A stretch of 64,000 nucleotides of DNA from Anaspis maculata (Eukaryota; Arthropoda; Insecta; Coleoptera; Scraptiidae): contig OX421965.1 of NCBI GenBank assembly GCA_949128115.1, positions 31,181,681 to 31,245,680 on the forward strand. The letters run 5' to 3'. Below the pieces are notes generated by a model. That model ran no database searches. It had not been told where the DNA came from and worked only from the letters and a program-made list of their open reading frames with translations. Shown piece by piece: positions 22,442-34,500 of this stretch; within the stretch, counting starts at the first letter, position 1; the number at the start of each line of letters is the position of its first letter. The position numbers were made by a program, and so were the translations under genes.

Positions 22442-23743
22442 TTAGAACGGGGTAACTATGACAACCTTGGTCCAGAAGCTTAAAAGAGACGTGCATGTGA
22501 TGTCTTGTTTTGGGTAAAGACACATCGGGGGTGTTTCTCTGATGCAGTAAGTTGGTCTTTTATTCAGTTATCAGTTTCTATGTTGTCATTTACCAGAGTC
22601 CTTTTGATAACACTGACGATATCACTGTTATCATCCAATATTATCACCAATTTTGTTTTTATCTTTTGCGTAAATAGATGTTGAGTAAATTCGGATCGAT
22701 AAAATCGCTCGTTTCTACGACACAAAATGATGATTTTTGCTCTCCTACGCTAGGTTCCTACCTGCACTAACATTTAAAAGCTTTCAGCCGTCCCTTTATG
22801 CCTGGGAAATTGCTATGTGCACAGCTGAACTCTTTGGTGTTCCGCTTTTCATCATATTCTCCGCGTTTTCCTCGCTACCCTCAATCTCTGCGTTATTATC
22901 GGCATCCACCGGTTTTATACTAATCTTCAAAGATGCCCGTGAATCTAGTATGGAATAGCTGGCGATCGTATTCGCTTCCAGGGGTAGGTAGCAGAGTATC
23001 GAGCTATATTCTCAACGCATGAATGATCAATGTCAATGCCGGTGTGATCTCGGTTCTCGCACTTGTAACAATCGTTTGAAAAGAAAAAACCGCCACTCTC
23101 CAATTTCTCAACTTTCACTTCATCTTTTCTTCGCCCCTATGATTCTGTTTATAAGTTTATAACGCGTGTTCTGAAACTAAATCTGTTGAGTTGGCGGGCT
23201 ATTTTAAAAAAATTTCCAACTAGGTCTCAAACTATAGGCACTTGATCAGCACTTAGTCATTTCATGCTACGCTGCTGAAAATTTAGTTTCAGAAAGTTTC
23301 CGATTCCTTTCCTTGGCGTTTATATTTTTTAATCAAAATAATTCTTGTTCAAATACGAATCGAATTCAATCTCATTGAGATTAGAAGAAAAGTACTGAAA
23401 TGTGAATAAATTAACAGAGAGCTGTGCAGCGCGAAATGCAGTTTAGGGGAATGTCTATGCCCGGGAAAGTATAACAAAAATACTTTTTGTGGTACCACAG
23501 ACCACGCACTGACATAGTTCTTGATATACAGGGTGATGCATTTTTGCCAAATTAAGTGAGTTTGACAAAAAATGCCATAAACCCTTTCAGAAACTAAAAT
23601 ACGGAGACAAGTAAAAAACTTTTTCAATAAGTATATTGGTGTGGGCTTTCTAAAGATGGAATCAAAAAACATGGATTTTTCGCGAAAGTTGTACATGGTA
23701 TGGTTAAAAATTTACCACTTCGACACTCCTTCCGTTGTCATCC

Positions 23744-24433
23744 TACAGGGTGTCCCAGCTAAAACAATCCAGCGCGATTTTCTCAGAAAATATCAAGGCA
23801 ACAAAAATTGTTTTGCAATTGGGGGAGAGCCTGACCTTTTAGCTTTCTTTTGAGGGGGCGCCGATGCTTGTAGGTGGTCTAGTTTCCAAGAAAATGCAGT
23901 TTTATTCAGGCGAGTCACAAAAATTCGAAAATTTAAAATCGATTAAACAAGATACTTCAGGTGAAAAAAAATCCGATCACACACTTGTTGACTAATACTA
24001 GTCGTTACTAGGGCTTTTTCACTCACCATACCTGAATTCACCATAGCAATGAATACTGGCTGATGTTAAAATCAACAAGTGTGTGGTCGGTGACGTCATG
24101 ATTCTGATTATTGTTTTGCTGGACTGTGAAGCAGAATACCTAGCTTACTGGGCCAGGTACAGACATTGGCGACACATCAATGGAAAGCCTAGAGAAAGAC
24201 GATTTTTTTTCAATCGAAGTATTTTGTTTAGTCGATCATAAATTTTTGAATTCTTGTGACTCGCCCGATTAAAATTGCATTTTCTTGAAAACTAGAGCAC
24301 CTACAAGCATCGGCGCCCCCTAAAAAGGAAGCTAAAAGGTTAGGATTCTCCCAATTGCAAAACAATTTTTGTTGCCTTGATATTTATTTTCTGAGAAAAT
24401 CGCGCTGGATTGTTTTAGCTGGGACACCCTGTA
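23744..24433. mobile_element. TACAGGG foldback element, 690 bp
   Basis: It starts TACAGGGTGTCCCAGCTAAA and ends with the exact complement. The arms pair for about 250 bp (for example GATGCTTGTAGGTGGTCTAG on the left against its near-complement at about 24292-24312). Beyond that, ACACACTTGTTG near 23980 pairs with CAACAAGTGTGT near 24078. A TA follows the right end. Two ORFs in the arms are by-products. Confidence 0.9.
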
Positions 24434-24672
24434 TAATTCCTGTATATCAGTGGCAATGTCAGTGAACACCTGCCGCAACATGAAGCCTCGTAGCTCAAAG
24501 AATGGTCTCTCATCTCTCTTTTCAGGCATTACCAGCTTCTTAAAAGATCGGTTATCAATTTTTTGAGATATTCTCATTCGAATCGAGGCAAACTTTCGGG
24601 GTGGACCACTTCATGTTGACCCGTTTAGTTTCTTGAGACAATTAAAAGTAATTTCACCCTTTGAGACAGACA

Positions 24673-24838
24673 AGGTGCGTTTAGTCAGCTTATTTAGCCG
24701 CAAGTTTTAATTTTAGCCGTAAGCGCAGCATCGCTTATTGGCTGTTCTGAGGAGGCTGGTTCATAAGAGCCAATGGGCGTCGCTGCGCTTGCGACTAAAA
24801 TTAAAACTTGCGGCTAAATAAGCTGACTGAACGCACCT
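24673..24838. mobile_element. Hairpin MITE, 166 bp
   Basis: Terminal inverted repeats of about 60 bp: AGGTGCGTTTAGTCAGCTTA on the left pairs with its near-complement ending ACGCACCT on the right. The matched part continues through GCAAGTTTTAATTTTAG. No coding content. Confidence 0.85.
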
Positions 24839-25628
24839 ACAAAAGAAAGCGATGGTGGCGCTGTAAACTTTCTTTTTCAAAATGGCAGCCGAATTTTGGT
24901 CGAAATTGGTCGAAAATCGATTTATATCTGAAAAACGCCACCTGCGGCAGGATTCGGTACTTAATTGTGCAGGAATTTTTTGCGAGGGTTCCATACTGAG
25001 ACGTCTGGTACCCTGGTAGTCACTAGTAGATACCTACACAATACCTATGTCATTGACATGGAAATTTGACAAGTAGAAATAATGTAAACGGAAACGGGGG
25101 TTTGCTTTTGTGAGTTTTGTGTCCCCTATTTGATGTTAGTTAGCGTATTTAGCAGGCTACTATGTAGTAGATCTAGTCCCAGAGGTAAGTGGCTGAATTA
25201 CTACGCTAGCGGCAATGCATTGCAATGCGGTTGCGATGAAAAAAAAAAGTTTGCATCAAACATAAAGGCAGCAACGGCTAATTGTAGAATGTAAAAGCTG
25301 TATTACACTACACAATTTCTTGGACAATCTGTCAGTTAAACGATCAAGTTCATTGTTTTTTAACACTATTTTGGCAACATTTTGGCAGCATTTTTTATTT
25401 GGTTGAAATAAACTGAGGTTATATTTCCAAGACATATTCAAACTAAAATTCCAGAATGTGTTTCTGGATCAACAAAGCATCTACATATTCAATTTGAGGT
25501 CCGTACGTCAAAAATTACAATATTGATACGATGTGCGCCCTCTGATGACGGATTTCGACCAAAATCTCTCAAGTTCATCGGACGCCTAACCCTAAACCAT
25601 GCCTGCATATGCATACCAAATTTCAGCT

Positions 25629-25921
25629 CAATGGGGCCTTGCAATTGAAAAACTCAACGTGAGGTCGCCACTACTGTATGGGACGCCTACTTCGATGAAG
25701 TGACCCTAAACGACGGGAAAACACGGGAGTTTGAGTAGTTTGACCAGTAACTGACAGTTCTGGATGCTTCAAGCAAGAAACAGAGGTTATCCAAATTTCA
25801 AATCAAGACATAAAATGCGGACACCGGTCGTTGAAGAGTCAACGCCGTCAGAATTGTCGAATTTGCCCCCAACGGTTGTGGCGACCTCGGTGTCTGAAAG
25901 TGGCAGTGCAAGGCCCCATTG
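25629..25921. mobile_element. MITE with CAATGGGGCCTTGCA ends (copy 1)
   Basis: The first 15 bases (25629-25643) and the last 15 (25907-25921) are perfect inverted complements, and the element is 293 bp. A second copy in the opposite orientation is at 59723-60016. The copies align through GAGGTCGCCACTACTGTA and GTTATCCAAATTTCAAATCA. The ORF at 25764-26012 runs through it and is not considered real. Confidence 0.85.
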
Positions 25922-27867
25922 GATGTACTGTTCGGGAGTTATAAACGAAAATTACACAGAGACAGACACACAGACAGGCAGACAGATAGACTTTGATCTG
26001 GAAATGGTCTGAATAAATCGATTAGATGGACCTTGAAATAAAATTATTCTTGTCGAAATCGGGAAACAAATTTTATGCGCGTTCACAATATTTCCCTTTC
26101 CGTTCGAGAACGCGAACCGGTAAAGTTGACTGGAGGTTTTGGAGGGCCCAGCAGGTTTTGAGTATTCAAGCAACAAGCATGCAAAATTACAGGTTCTTAT
26201 CATCAGAAATGCGACTTTATTGACAACCGAAATGACTAAAATGCAATTTTCACGAAAAAAAATCATAGGTATCATTGTTGGACTTCTGATTTGAAAACTT
26301 CAAAAACTATCTCGAGGTAGGAACTCGAACTTTATGATTATATCATGGGATTTCGAAAAAAAAAATGTTCACAAAAACGGGGATCTATATTGAACCAAGC
26401 ACAATTTTGCAAGGCCTTACATTCCACCCTGTAACGAATGTAATTGCAGTAAATAAAAAAGTCTCGCCAACGGTGTAGATTGCTGAAAGATGTAAGCTAA
26501 ACCACCCTGAAGACAAAATCGGAATCGGTTGAGACAATCCAAAGTTATACCATTTTGGAAAAGAGCACAATTTTTGATACGGACATTTCAAATGTTGAGC
26601 AGTTTACTTATTTTTATAAATGAAAATTGATTTTTTCAAATTTTTTCAACTTCTCTAGTATTTTGCTCAATTACAGTTTTGAAAGCGCGAATTTTGAGGC
26701 ACCCTGCATATTAATAATGATATTAATGGGCAAACGACAAAGGTATTACAATTGCGTCATTCGATTCATTACTTGGACTGCTTCGAAATATTTCGTGTGT
26801 TTGTTTGTCAAGGTTCATTAGGATATGACATCATGATACTGGTACCTGTATCTGGCCGCAAGATATCACAGAGATAAATTAAACCAGCAGCGGCGACATC
26901 AGTTTGATAAATCGGTGTTGTGCTGTTTGGAAATGCACTCGGTATTAGACACCAAGAATAAACGGGACAGTTGAAACTGCTGTCCCATCGAAATTATTAT
27001 TTTCATCATTTTAACATCGTCCTTCACTTTTGGTTACTTCTTTTTAGAAACCGAGACATGAAATTACCACCGAAGGTAACGACGTCGATTATTTCAGTAA
27101 TAATTGCTGACTCATTTTAGTCTTTACCAAAGCAGATATTTAAATCTCGAATTCAAGTTCGGCCTCATTGTGGTAAATATTTCATAGACAATGGCTTTGT
27201 TTCATCAAATTAGAAGAAGCGCACCGAAAATAACTACCCACAAAACACGAGTAGTGTAACCAACGTTTCTTGGATGTTTACGAAAAAAACATCTCTGGAC
27301 AATTTCCAAGAATGTTTTCCGATGATTTTAGGCTTGAAACGGCATAACTGCATTCAGTGTTGGTAGTTGTTATTGTGAATCAGTAGAACAACGCAACGTA
27401 GGGACTTCCATGTTTTCAAATGACGCTTCTAGTACCGAATGGACCGAGCGGGAGGCTTGAAGAGAACCAATCGTTTCTGTGGCTGATCGCCAACAATTTT
27501 TTCTTTTTGTTTCTCATGATCTCATGGATTATGGAGAACTATAGATTGGTCCTTGCTTTTTTCAAGTGTGATTTGTTTCAGAGCTCCTGCTCTTTATCCA
27601 CCAGAAAAAATGTCCAGCAACTTGGATCTAACTAATGATCCATTTTGAATTTTCTTTCAACTTGACCCAGTGCAAAAAATTTTCAATGAATTTTGATTGA
27701 CTACCCGATTTTGAGGCAAGAGCTTGATGTTATTCTTCAAAAGAATCCTAGACGTATTGGCGTATACCGCCATCCTATACTATCTTGAGCTCACATGTGC
27801 ATTTCCCAGAAAGTGAAATAAGCTGAAACTCCAGCCAAGTAAAGAAGTAAATAAACGGCCAAAATTG
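25922..27867. other. Intergenic, no gene recognised
   Basis: AT-rich sequence with isolated repeat-end fragments such as CACCCTGCATATTAA near 26700. No convincing exon or paired repeat is seen. Confidence 0.4.
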
Positions 27868-28456
27868 AAGTGGACCACCCCAAAATTTTGCCTCAGTTAA
27901 AATGTAAATATCTCGAGAAAAAATTGTCCGGTTCTGGAAATAGCTCGATAGAGTTAATCTTCAACGACACGGTACCATTTTAGATCACGAGATTGTTGAC
28001 CTTATGTAGAATATACAGGGGTGACAACGAAACGAGTGCAAAAAAGACCTGACTTCAGCCTTACAGTACTTTGTTTTTTTTTATACATACAGTATGTTCT
28101 ATTTGAAAATCGAAAGTTGATGTCACTTCCGGTTACTTTCGGAAGTGAGAGCAGCTTCATGATCAACGCAAAAAAATAGCAAAAGTGGTGTCAATCACCC
28201 CATAAAAATTTCAAATCTATACAGGGTTTCCCACGAAGTAACCGACTGTAGGATTCCATTGAAAAAAGTTATGGACTGGTGCGGTTTTCGAAAAACACAC
28301 GGTATATAAGGTTGACAACTGGGTGGTCTGAGATGGTGGTACCTCATAGTTGAACAATTACCCTACCGAGCACCATAAGAATTTACAAAATCGAAAAAAA
28401 AATGTTCGCCAGATACCCTCATTTCAACCGAGGCCCATTTTCGGGGTGGTCCACTT
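27868..28456. mobile_element. Foldback element just upstream of the FOXN coding start
   Basis: AAGTGGACCACCCCAAAATT at 27868 pairs with the complement of TTTTCGGGGTGGTCCACTT ending at 28456, and the arms stay alignable for about 100-150 bp. A third copy of the same end is at 24593 (GGGGTGGACCACTTCATG). The element ends about 100 bp before the first coding exon of the forkhead gene. Confidence 0.6.
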
Positions 28457-28565
28457 TATTCTGGTCCAGTTTAGAAATTAAATGGAAGGTAATGTTCTCT
28501 GTTCATCAGAGGCAAAAATAAAACCCAACTTTAGTAGAGAAATACTTGTTTTCAGTTAAATCAAG

Positions 28566-31500
28566 ATGTCACCAGAAAGGTCCAATTCACCACAAGATGA
28601 GGCTGTGTCGACTCCGAAAATGTCAGTGCCGGCCAGTCCCATTGCAGGAACACCAATCCGAGAAGCGCAATCGCCAATTTCTTTGCTGCTCGCCGTTGCC
28701 CAGAGCCAAAATAGAAACGGTGACGATGACCTCACGAGCCTATCGTGGCTGCATGAACGAGACTTATTGAAAGGTAAACCAGATCATTCTGTAGATCAAC
28801 ATCAATAATCAAAAATGAATTCAATCACACATATCAAAGGAGCAGGCTCTGCAACCGAAATATTTTTCAAGATTCTATCGTAGGTATATCAACCCGTCAA
28901 AAGTTGACCCCTCACGTGACCGGCCCGCTTACGACTGCTTTCGTACTTGGTTTCAGGAATGAACATCAACCCATCACCATCAAACAGCGTCAATTCTACA
29001 CCAGTCAAGTATAGCAATAGCATAGTAACTGATCAATTCGCCGGTAGCGATTATACCGACGACAATTCCATATCAGCGGCAGATTCCTCAAACAGCTCGT
29101 TGAATTCGCCAGTGTCTCACCACCACCAAAACGGCAGCGGCGCCACCACCACCCAGCAGCGAAACAAGCACCCGCACCACATACCCTACGACCCGCTGGT
29201 GCACACCAACAACAAACCTCCGTTCTCCTTCTCGTGCTTGATCTTCATGGCCATCGAGGAGTCCCCCCAGAAAGCGCTTCCGGTCAAAGAGATCTACGCC
29301 TGGATCGTGGACCACTTCCCCTACTTCAAGAACGCCCCGACCGGCTGGAAGAACAGCGTCAGACACAACTTGTCGCTCAACAAGTGCTTCCAGAAAGTCG
29401 AAAAAGCACCGGTAACACCGACGACGCGAACGTCGAAAGCAATCTCAAACAACTGCTTCCACTTTTCAGAATCTGGGCAAAGGCTCGCTGTGGACGGTCG
29501 AGGATCAGTACAAGCCGAATCTGATCAACGCGCTGACCAAGTCGCCGTTTCAACCGACGCCCGGCCTGGACCCTTCCATTTATCTCAACAACAAACCTCA
29601 GCCACCGGACAGGCATCCGGTGAGCCGCCTGCCGAATCCCGAGCTGTACCCGTATCTGTCGAAGAAGTTGTCTGCCGAAATGAACCGCGTGGCCGTCAAA
29701 GCCGAGGCGTCTGATGAATCGTTGGACGCAGCGGATGCGGCCGCCGTGATGTTGAGTCTGAAGAACGGGCCAAGGTACAGACAGAAGAAGGAGAAAGGCG
29801 CGGGTCATCAGATTATCACGACGTCGCCCAGTCAAGATCACACGTACAGTGCTGCAGAAGCTGTAGATTCGGCCGACGCCGACAGTGACGATGAAAGGTT
29901 AGTAAATAAAATCAATTGAGCTTATCTGGTCCTCCCGCCTCTCCACTGACATGTTGAGGTTTCCCAAGACGATTAAGATTACGTACAGAGTTATGCCGGT
30001 ATGTAGGTATGTGTGTATGAATATTTGTCTGTAACATTTCACGATAACAGCTGAATTGTTGATTCAATTCAATTGAATTTTGGTACGGCTATTGTTCCAT
30101 CCGTTTAGCCGCTTTTGTTTCGCAAGCTCTAGTACTTGGAGTATGCACTATGCACTAGACAAAGACGCTAGATCCAACTGAGACATGATTGGTGTACATA
30201 TTGTTACGATATCTCGCGTACGGGTTCGAATATAATTGAGACGATTTTTTGGAGCACACACTGTTTATTTCTGCGTACTACAATGAATACACGCCAACAA
30301 TTATCTACTTGAATTATCGCTGTGATTATCGCTCTACTTTTCCGCTCGCTGTCTCTTCTAATTCAAAGCTGGTCGTGGGGCACCGATTGATGCCTTTTAT
30401 AGGTCTCCGAATAGCGTACCCGAACTCTCTACCACCTTCCAGCAATTTCGATAGTGGCCCGGCATATGCGATTTCTAGAAGACTCCTGAATAATCACACA
30501 CATTACCCGTATAATTCTGCCGTGTTCTGGAACCGGCGCCTCCGCCAAAATGGACAGATGTTTCTCGATCGAGCATTGAAGTCTCCTTATTCGGTTTCAC
30601 GTAAACGCGCGTTCTGGAATGCACCAGAACATTCCGCACTTCTACACTACGATCTAATGGATGGAAGAATCCAGAAAGATCGCGTGTTTACCAATATGCA
30701 CGGGATCGCCGCTCGTAACAATATATCTACTTCTCTGTTTAGTGATCTTCCCCGAGTAGCTCCGCTGACGAAATGAAAACGACTCGTGCTAACTTGCGTT
30801 ATTTCAACTTCTCGCAACAAAGACGAAGATATATTCTATCCTTTAGGTTCGCATGCGTTTCAGGTACACAAACAACTGATTTTTATTTGTGGCTATATAT
30901 ATATTTATTATATTGTGTGATCAATTGAATTCCTAAGTTAGGCAGGCTGTGGCCTGGTCGAAACGAAATCAGGAGTGCGAAGTTGAATTTGGCTAGGGCA
31001 CAGCCTGCCTAAATCAGGAACTCAATTGATCACACGATAGTTGCATGATACGCGCGTAGTAAGGGGTAAAAGTGGAATCATCTTCGAGATTGCAAAGCCA
31101 AGATTGTGAGGCTCTGAGAGCCTCAAAGCTCTCAGTAGCTCTCAATAGCTATTAGCTTCTAATAACCTTTAGCATCTCGAACTAAATCTCATTGAGGTGT
31201 TTATAAGAATCTGTGATCGCGGCAGGCATGGGTCAGGCCGAAAAACACAGTAACAGGCGCAATTGTAGTGATTGAAAGCGGATTCCAAAGGCGATGCGAT
31301 CACAGACGTTTATAAACACCCGGTACAATTTGTGAATAAATTTTCATTTTTGACCAGACATAATCTACTCATTGTTCGACTCATTTTATTTAGATTCATT
31401 TTTTTTTTGCTTGTCCCTGTAAGGCAAGATCTCTACAGAAGGGTCTGGCTGAAGGAAAATTGATACCTGTCAACATTTTGACATTTCAGACAGTACGATC

Positions 31501-34500
31501 TGTCTTTTGATGCTAACTTCCAACTTGTTGGTGGCTAGTTGTCTAGATGTGCTATGTATAATGTAATAGTTGTGTCCCGTCATCGCGACGTAATGTACGC
31601 ATAAGTGAAAGTTTTTGAGACAACGTAGCGAAAATAGGAAAACGTGAGTTTCCTTAGAGTGAAAATTTGCTGCGGTCGATAAAAGTCATCGTCTACTGAT
31701 GAGTGATTTTTCGCTAATGCTGTTGGGTTACCTACTGGTGGTCACTGAAGAAAATAATGCTCAAATGTGGCAGTACTCAGGAAAATGGAATGAAAATACC
31801 CACTGCTCAGTGGCCCCAGCGAGATGGAAGGAACTTCCTTAGATAGACAATTATGGATGTAGTTGGATTTAATGAGGCGTGTTGGAAAATAAAATATGAA
31901 GGTAAAGGTAATTTAAACGATAAAGATGAAGGTAATTTATTGGTGTTCCGTGTGCTCAAAATGGAACTTACCTGAGTCAGTACAATTCACACGGTAGCAG
32001 TAATAAATATCATCACACAAGATTTTCTCAATGTGGAACTTATTTATTTACTGTATGACGTACGATCATGAAATGAAACGAAATGAAATCATTACCCGAT
32101 AAAAACGCATACAGCTTTTGACGCGGATTGCAGTAATTTGATTAATTTTGGCTACCTTGTCGCTATGACATCAAGTCACCAAGCCATAATTTCAAAAATC
32201 AGTACATTCCGCTTAAAAAGCTGTATGCGTTTTTATTTGGTGATGGTCCTCCTTCATACCTGCTTGCTGTACTCAGTACTCAACACAGAGTGATGAGCAT
32301 CAGAAGATGCCTCTGGACAGTGAGCATTTTAATTCCACTTTCTTGAGTACTGCCGCGCTTGAGCATCATCTTTCTCAGCGGCCACCAATAACACAACAGC
32401 GTTAGCGAAGAGCCCACCATCACCAACCAGTAAAAACTATGTACCTACCTTATCGACCACTTCAATGAAACTCGCGTTTTTCGATTTTCGCTTATATGTA
32501 ATCTCGAAAATCATTCGCGCATATTTACGTCACGTCGCGATGGCGGTGACAACTATCACCATTATACATAGCACATCTAGACAACTAGCTGCCAAGTTGT
32601 TATCGACATGTTACCATTGTACCATTTGTACCCTCGTTTGTACCAACATAACACGTTTTCTTTCATAGGTACCTTTCGCTTGAATGAAAAAAGCTGTGAA
32701 ACTGATTATATTCCGATCGATCAACCAAAAACATGATAGGCTGATTTTGTAAACAAAGATCAATGACGAAAGATCACAAACTATTGCTGCGACATGCTGC
32801 GAATGAAAGTTGAAGAAAAGATTGAATTAATTTTTGGAGGAGAAATTTTCAAAATCGGACCCACGGTTTTCGAGTTCTCCTCTCTGGAAAAACTGCAAAT
32901 TTTCCAACTTTTTATCCCGTGAACAGATTTTCACCATCTGTTTTTAAAGAATAGATAACTGGTTCTTGAACATTTTCCAACAATTGTTTTCCAATTTCCC
33001 GGAATTTTTCCAGCTGAAAATATAAAACTGGCCTCGATTATGGAGACCGGACTTAGATGATGGAGCTTGAAGTGGAGCCTAATTGACGGTTTCCACAATA
33101 AGATGATTTGAAAATTTTTTTGAGGTGTTCCCTAAAAATTCAAATTTTCCTACAAAATTTTCATTTCCCTGCAAATATTTTCAATCTTTTCCCTTAATTC
33201 CAACTTCCCAACCGGAGGGACCTTTCGAACAAAAATTTCCATAGGTTTCTGGATACTAGTCGGGAAAGTTTTGTGTCGCCCCACAACAGATTTTCCAATT
33301 AGGTGTTCAGGGGCACATCAAGTACATTCTTATTAGCGCTCTTTTTCGGTGACTTTCTCCATTTCACCCTTTTTTCTTGACGTGACCGCTCGGTTAGTAC
33401 ACACCAAAGTGCTATAGAGCGCATAGAGAAAAGTCACCTGCCCTGGCGGGATTTGAACTCTGAACCTCTTGGTTTGAAGCCAGAGACTGAGCCCACCGAG
33501 CTACCGTCGGGATACCCCATCTTATTGTTTGAATAGTTATCACTTCTAGTTCAAGTTCCACGGTTCGGCAAAATGTGAAATGGAATAACGAAAAAAATTG
33601 TCCAGCAAATCTAATACCCTTGACAGACTAGAAAACTGAATGATCATTAAGCGTAAATTACGATATAAATGACTAGTATGTCACGTCGTCATTTACTTAA
33701 TGATCATTTAGAACGTCATTTAGGACCTTAATGATCATTAACTAGGAGCATGAGCAACCATAATCGCCGAATAATCGCCGGTGGTCGTGCATCATTGCCG
33801 TGATTTTTTAATACCATTGGCCAGCCCTTCTGCAATGAATCGCGATATCTGTCATCAAGTCTGTAATTTCAGTACGCCATTCAGACACGTATTTCTGGAA
33901 TGGAGGAACTGGATTTTGTGTCTTGCCTCTTGCAACAACATCTCTTGTACCAAATTATGAGATAATGCCGTAGCGTACACATATAAGCACGTAGGAAAAA
34001 TCAAAACTCCCCTACATAAGAAATGACCACCTATTCGCGGAATTTGGATGATACGAACATTGCAAACGCGCAGTACGATATAGATTGGCGGTACTTTATT
34101 TTTGGGCAAAGTCGAATTCATTGATGAAGAGATGGGTTTCCGTAAGTATACGTGAGAAGGTATAAGTATATAATGCCCGTAGCGTGCACGTATTAGTACG
34201 TACGAAAAATTGAAAAGTCTCCTCGCTTTACATACGAAATGACCGCCTTGGTCAATGGCTCGATGATTATTGTTGTCATTGTTTTTAGAATCATCCTCCC
34301 AAAGACACGTACTTGCCGCAAGATTGACTTCGAAGATGAAGAAGAGAGAAAAATCAAAGAGGGCGCCGAAACCCTGCTGAACTTGGCCGGGATCTCGACC
34401 CGGAAAAGACACAACAGTAGCCAGACCGTGGACCACCAGGACCTCTGCAAAAGATTCAAGCCAGCTCCGGTCAGTCCCCAGTATGATATAAACGAGAACG

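Larger units (their letters stand above)
29898..34288 (+). other. Last FOXN intron (4.4 kb) with nested mobile elements
   Basis: Donor AG/GTTAGT at 29898 and acceptor TTTTTAG ending 34288. It contains a solo LTR, a hairpin element, a worn MITE, a family A foldback, a truncated family R repeat and a tRNA-like SINE, each listed separately. Sequence near 29940-30070 (GGTTTCCCAAGACGATTAAG, TCTGTAA) resembles that near 16960-17050 in family R copy 1. Confidence 0.8.

Noticed and set aside
30249..30776. 175-codon + strand ORF
   Set aside because: Runs through the solo LTR, whose own signals (TATA, AATAAA, ends, TSD) explain the sequence.
33436..33515. Functional tRNA gene (possibly with a TCA anticodon)
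   Set aside because: A and B boxes are present, but the acceptor and T stems do not pair; a SINE head is more likely.
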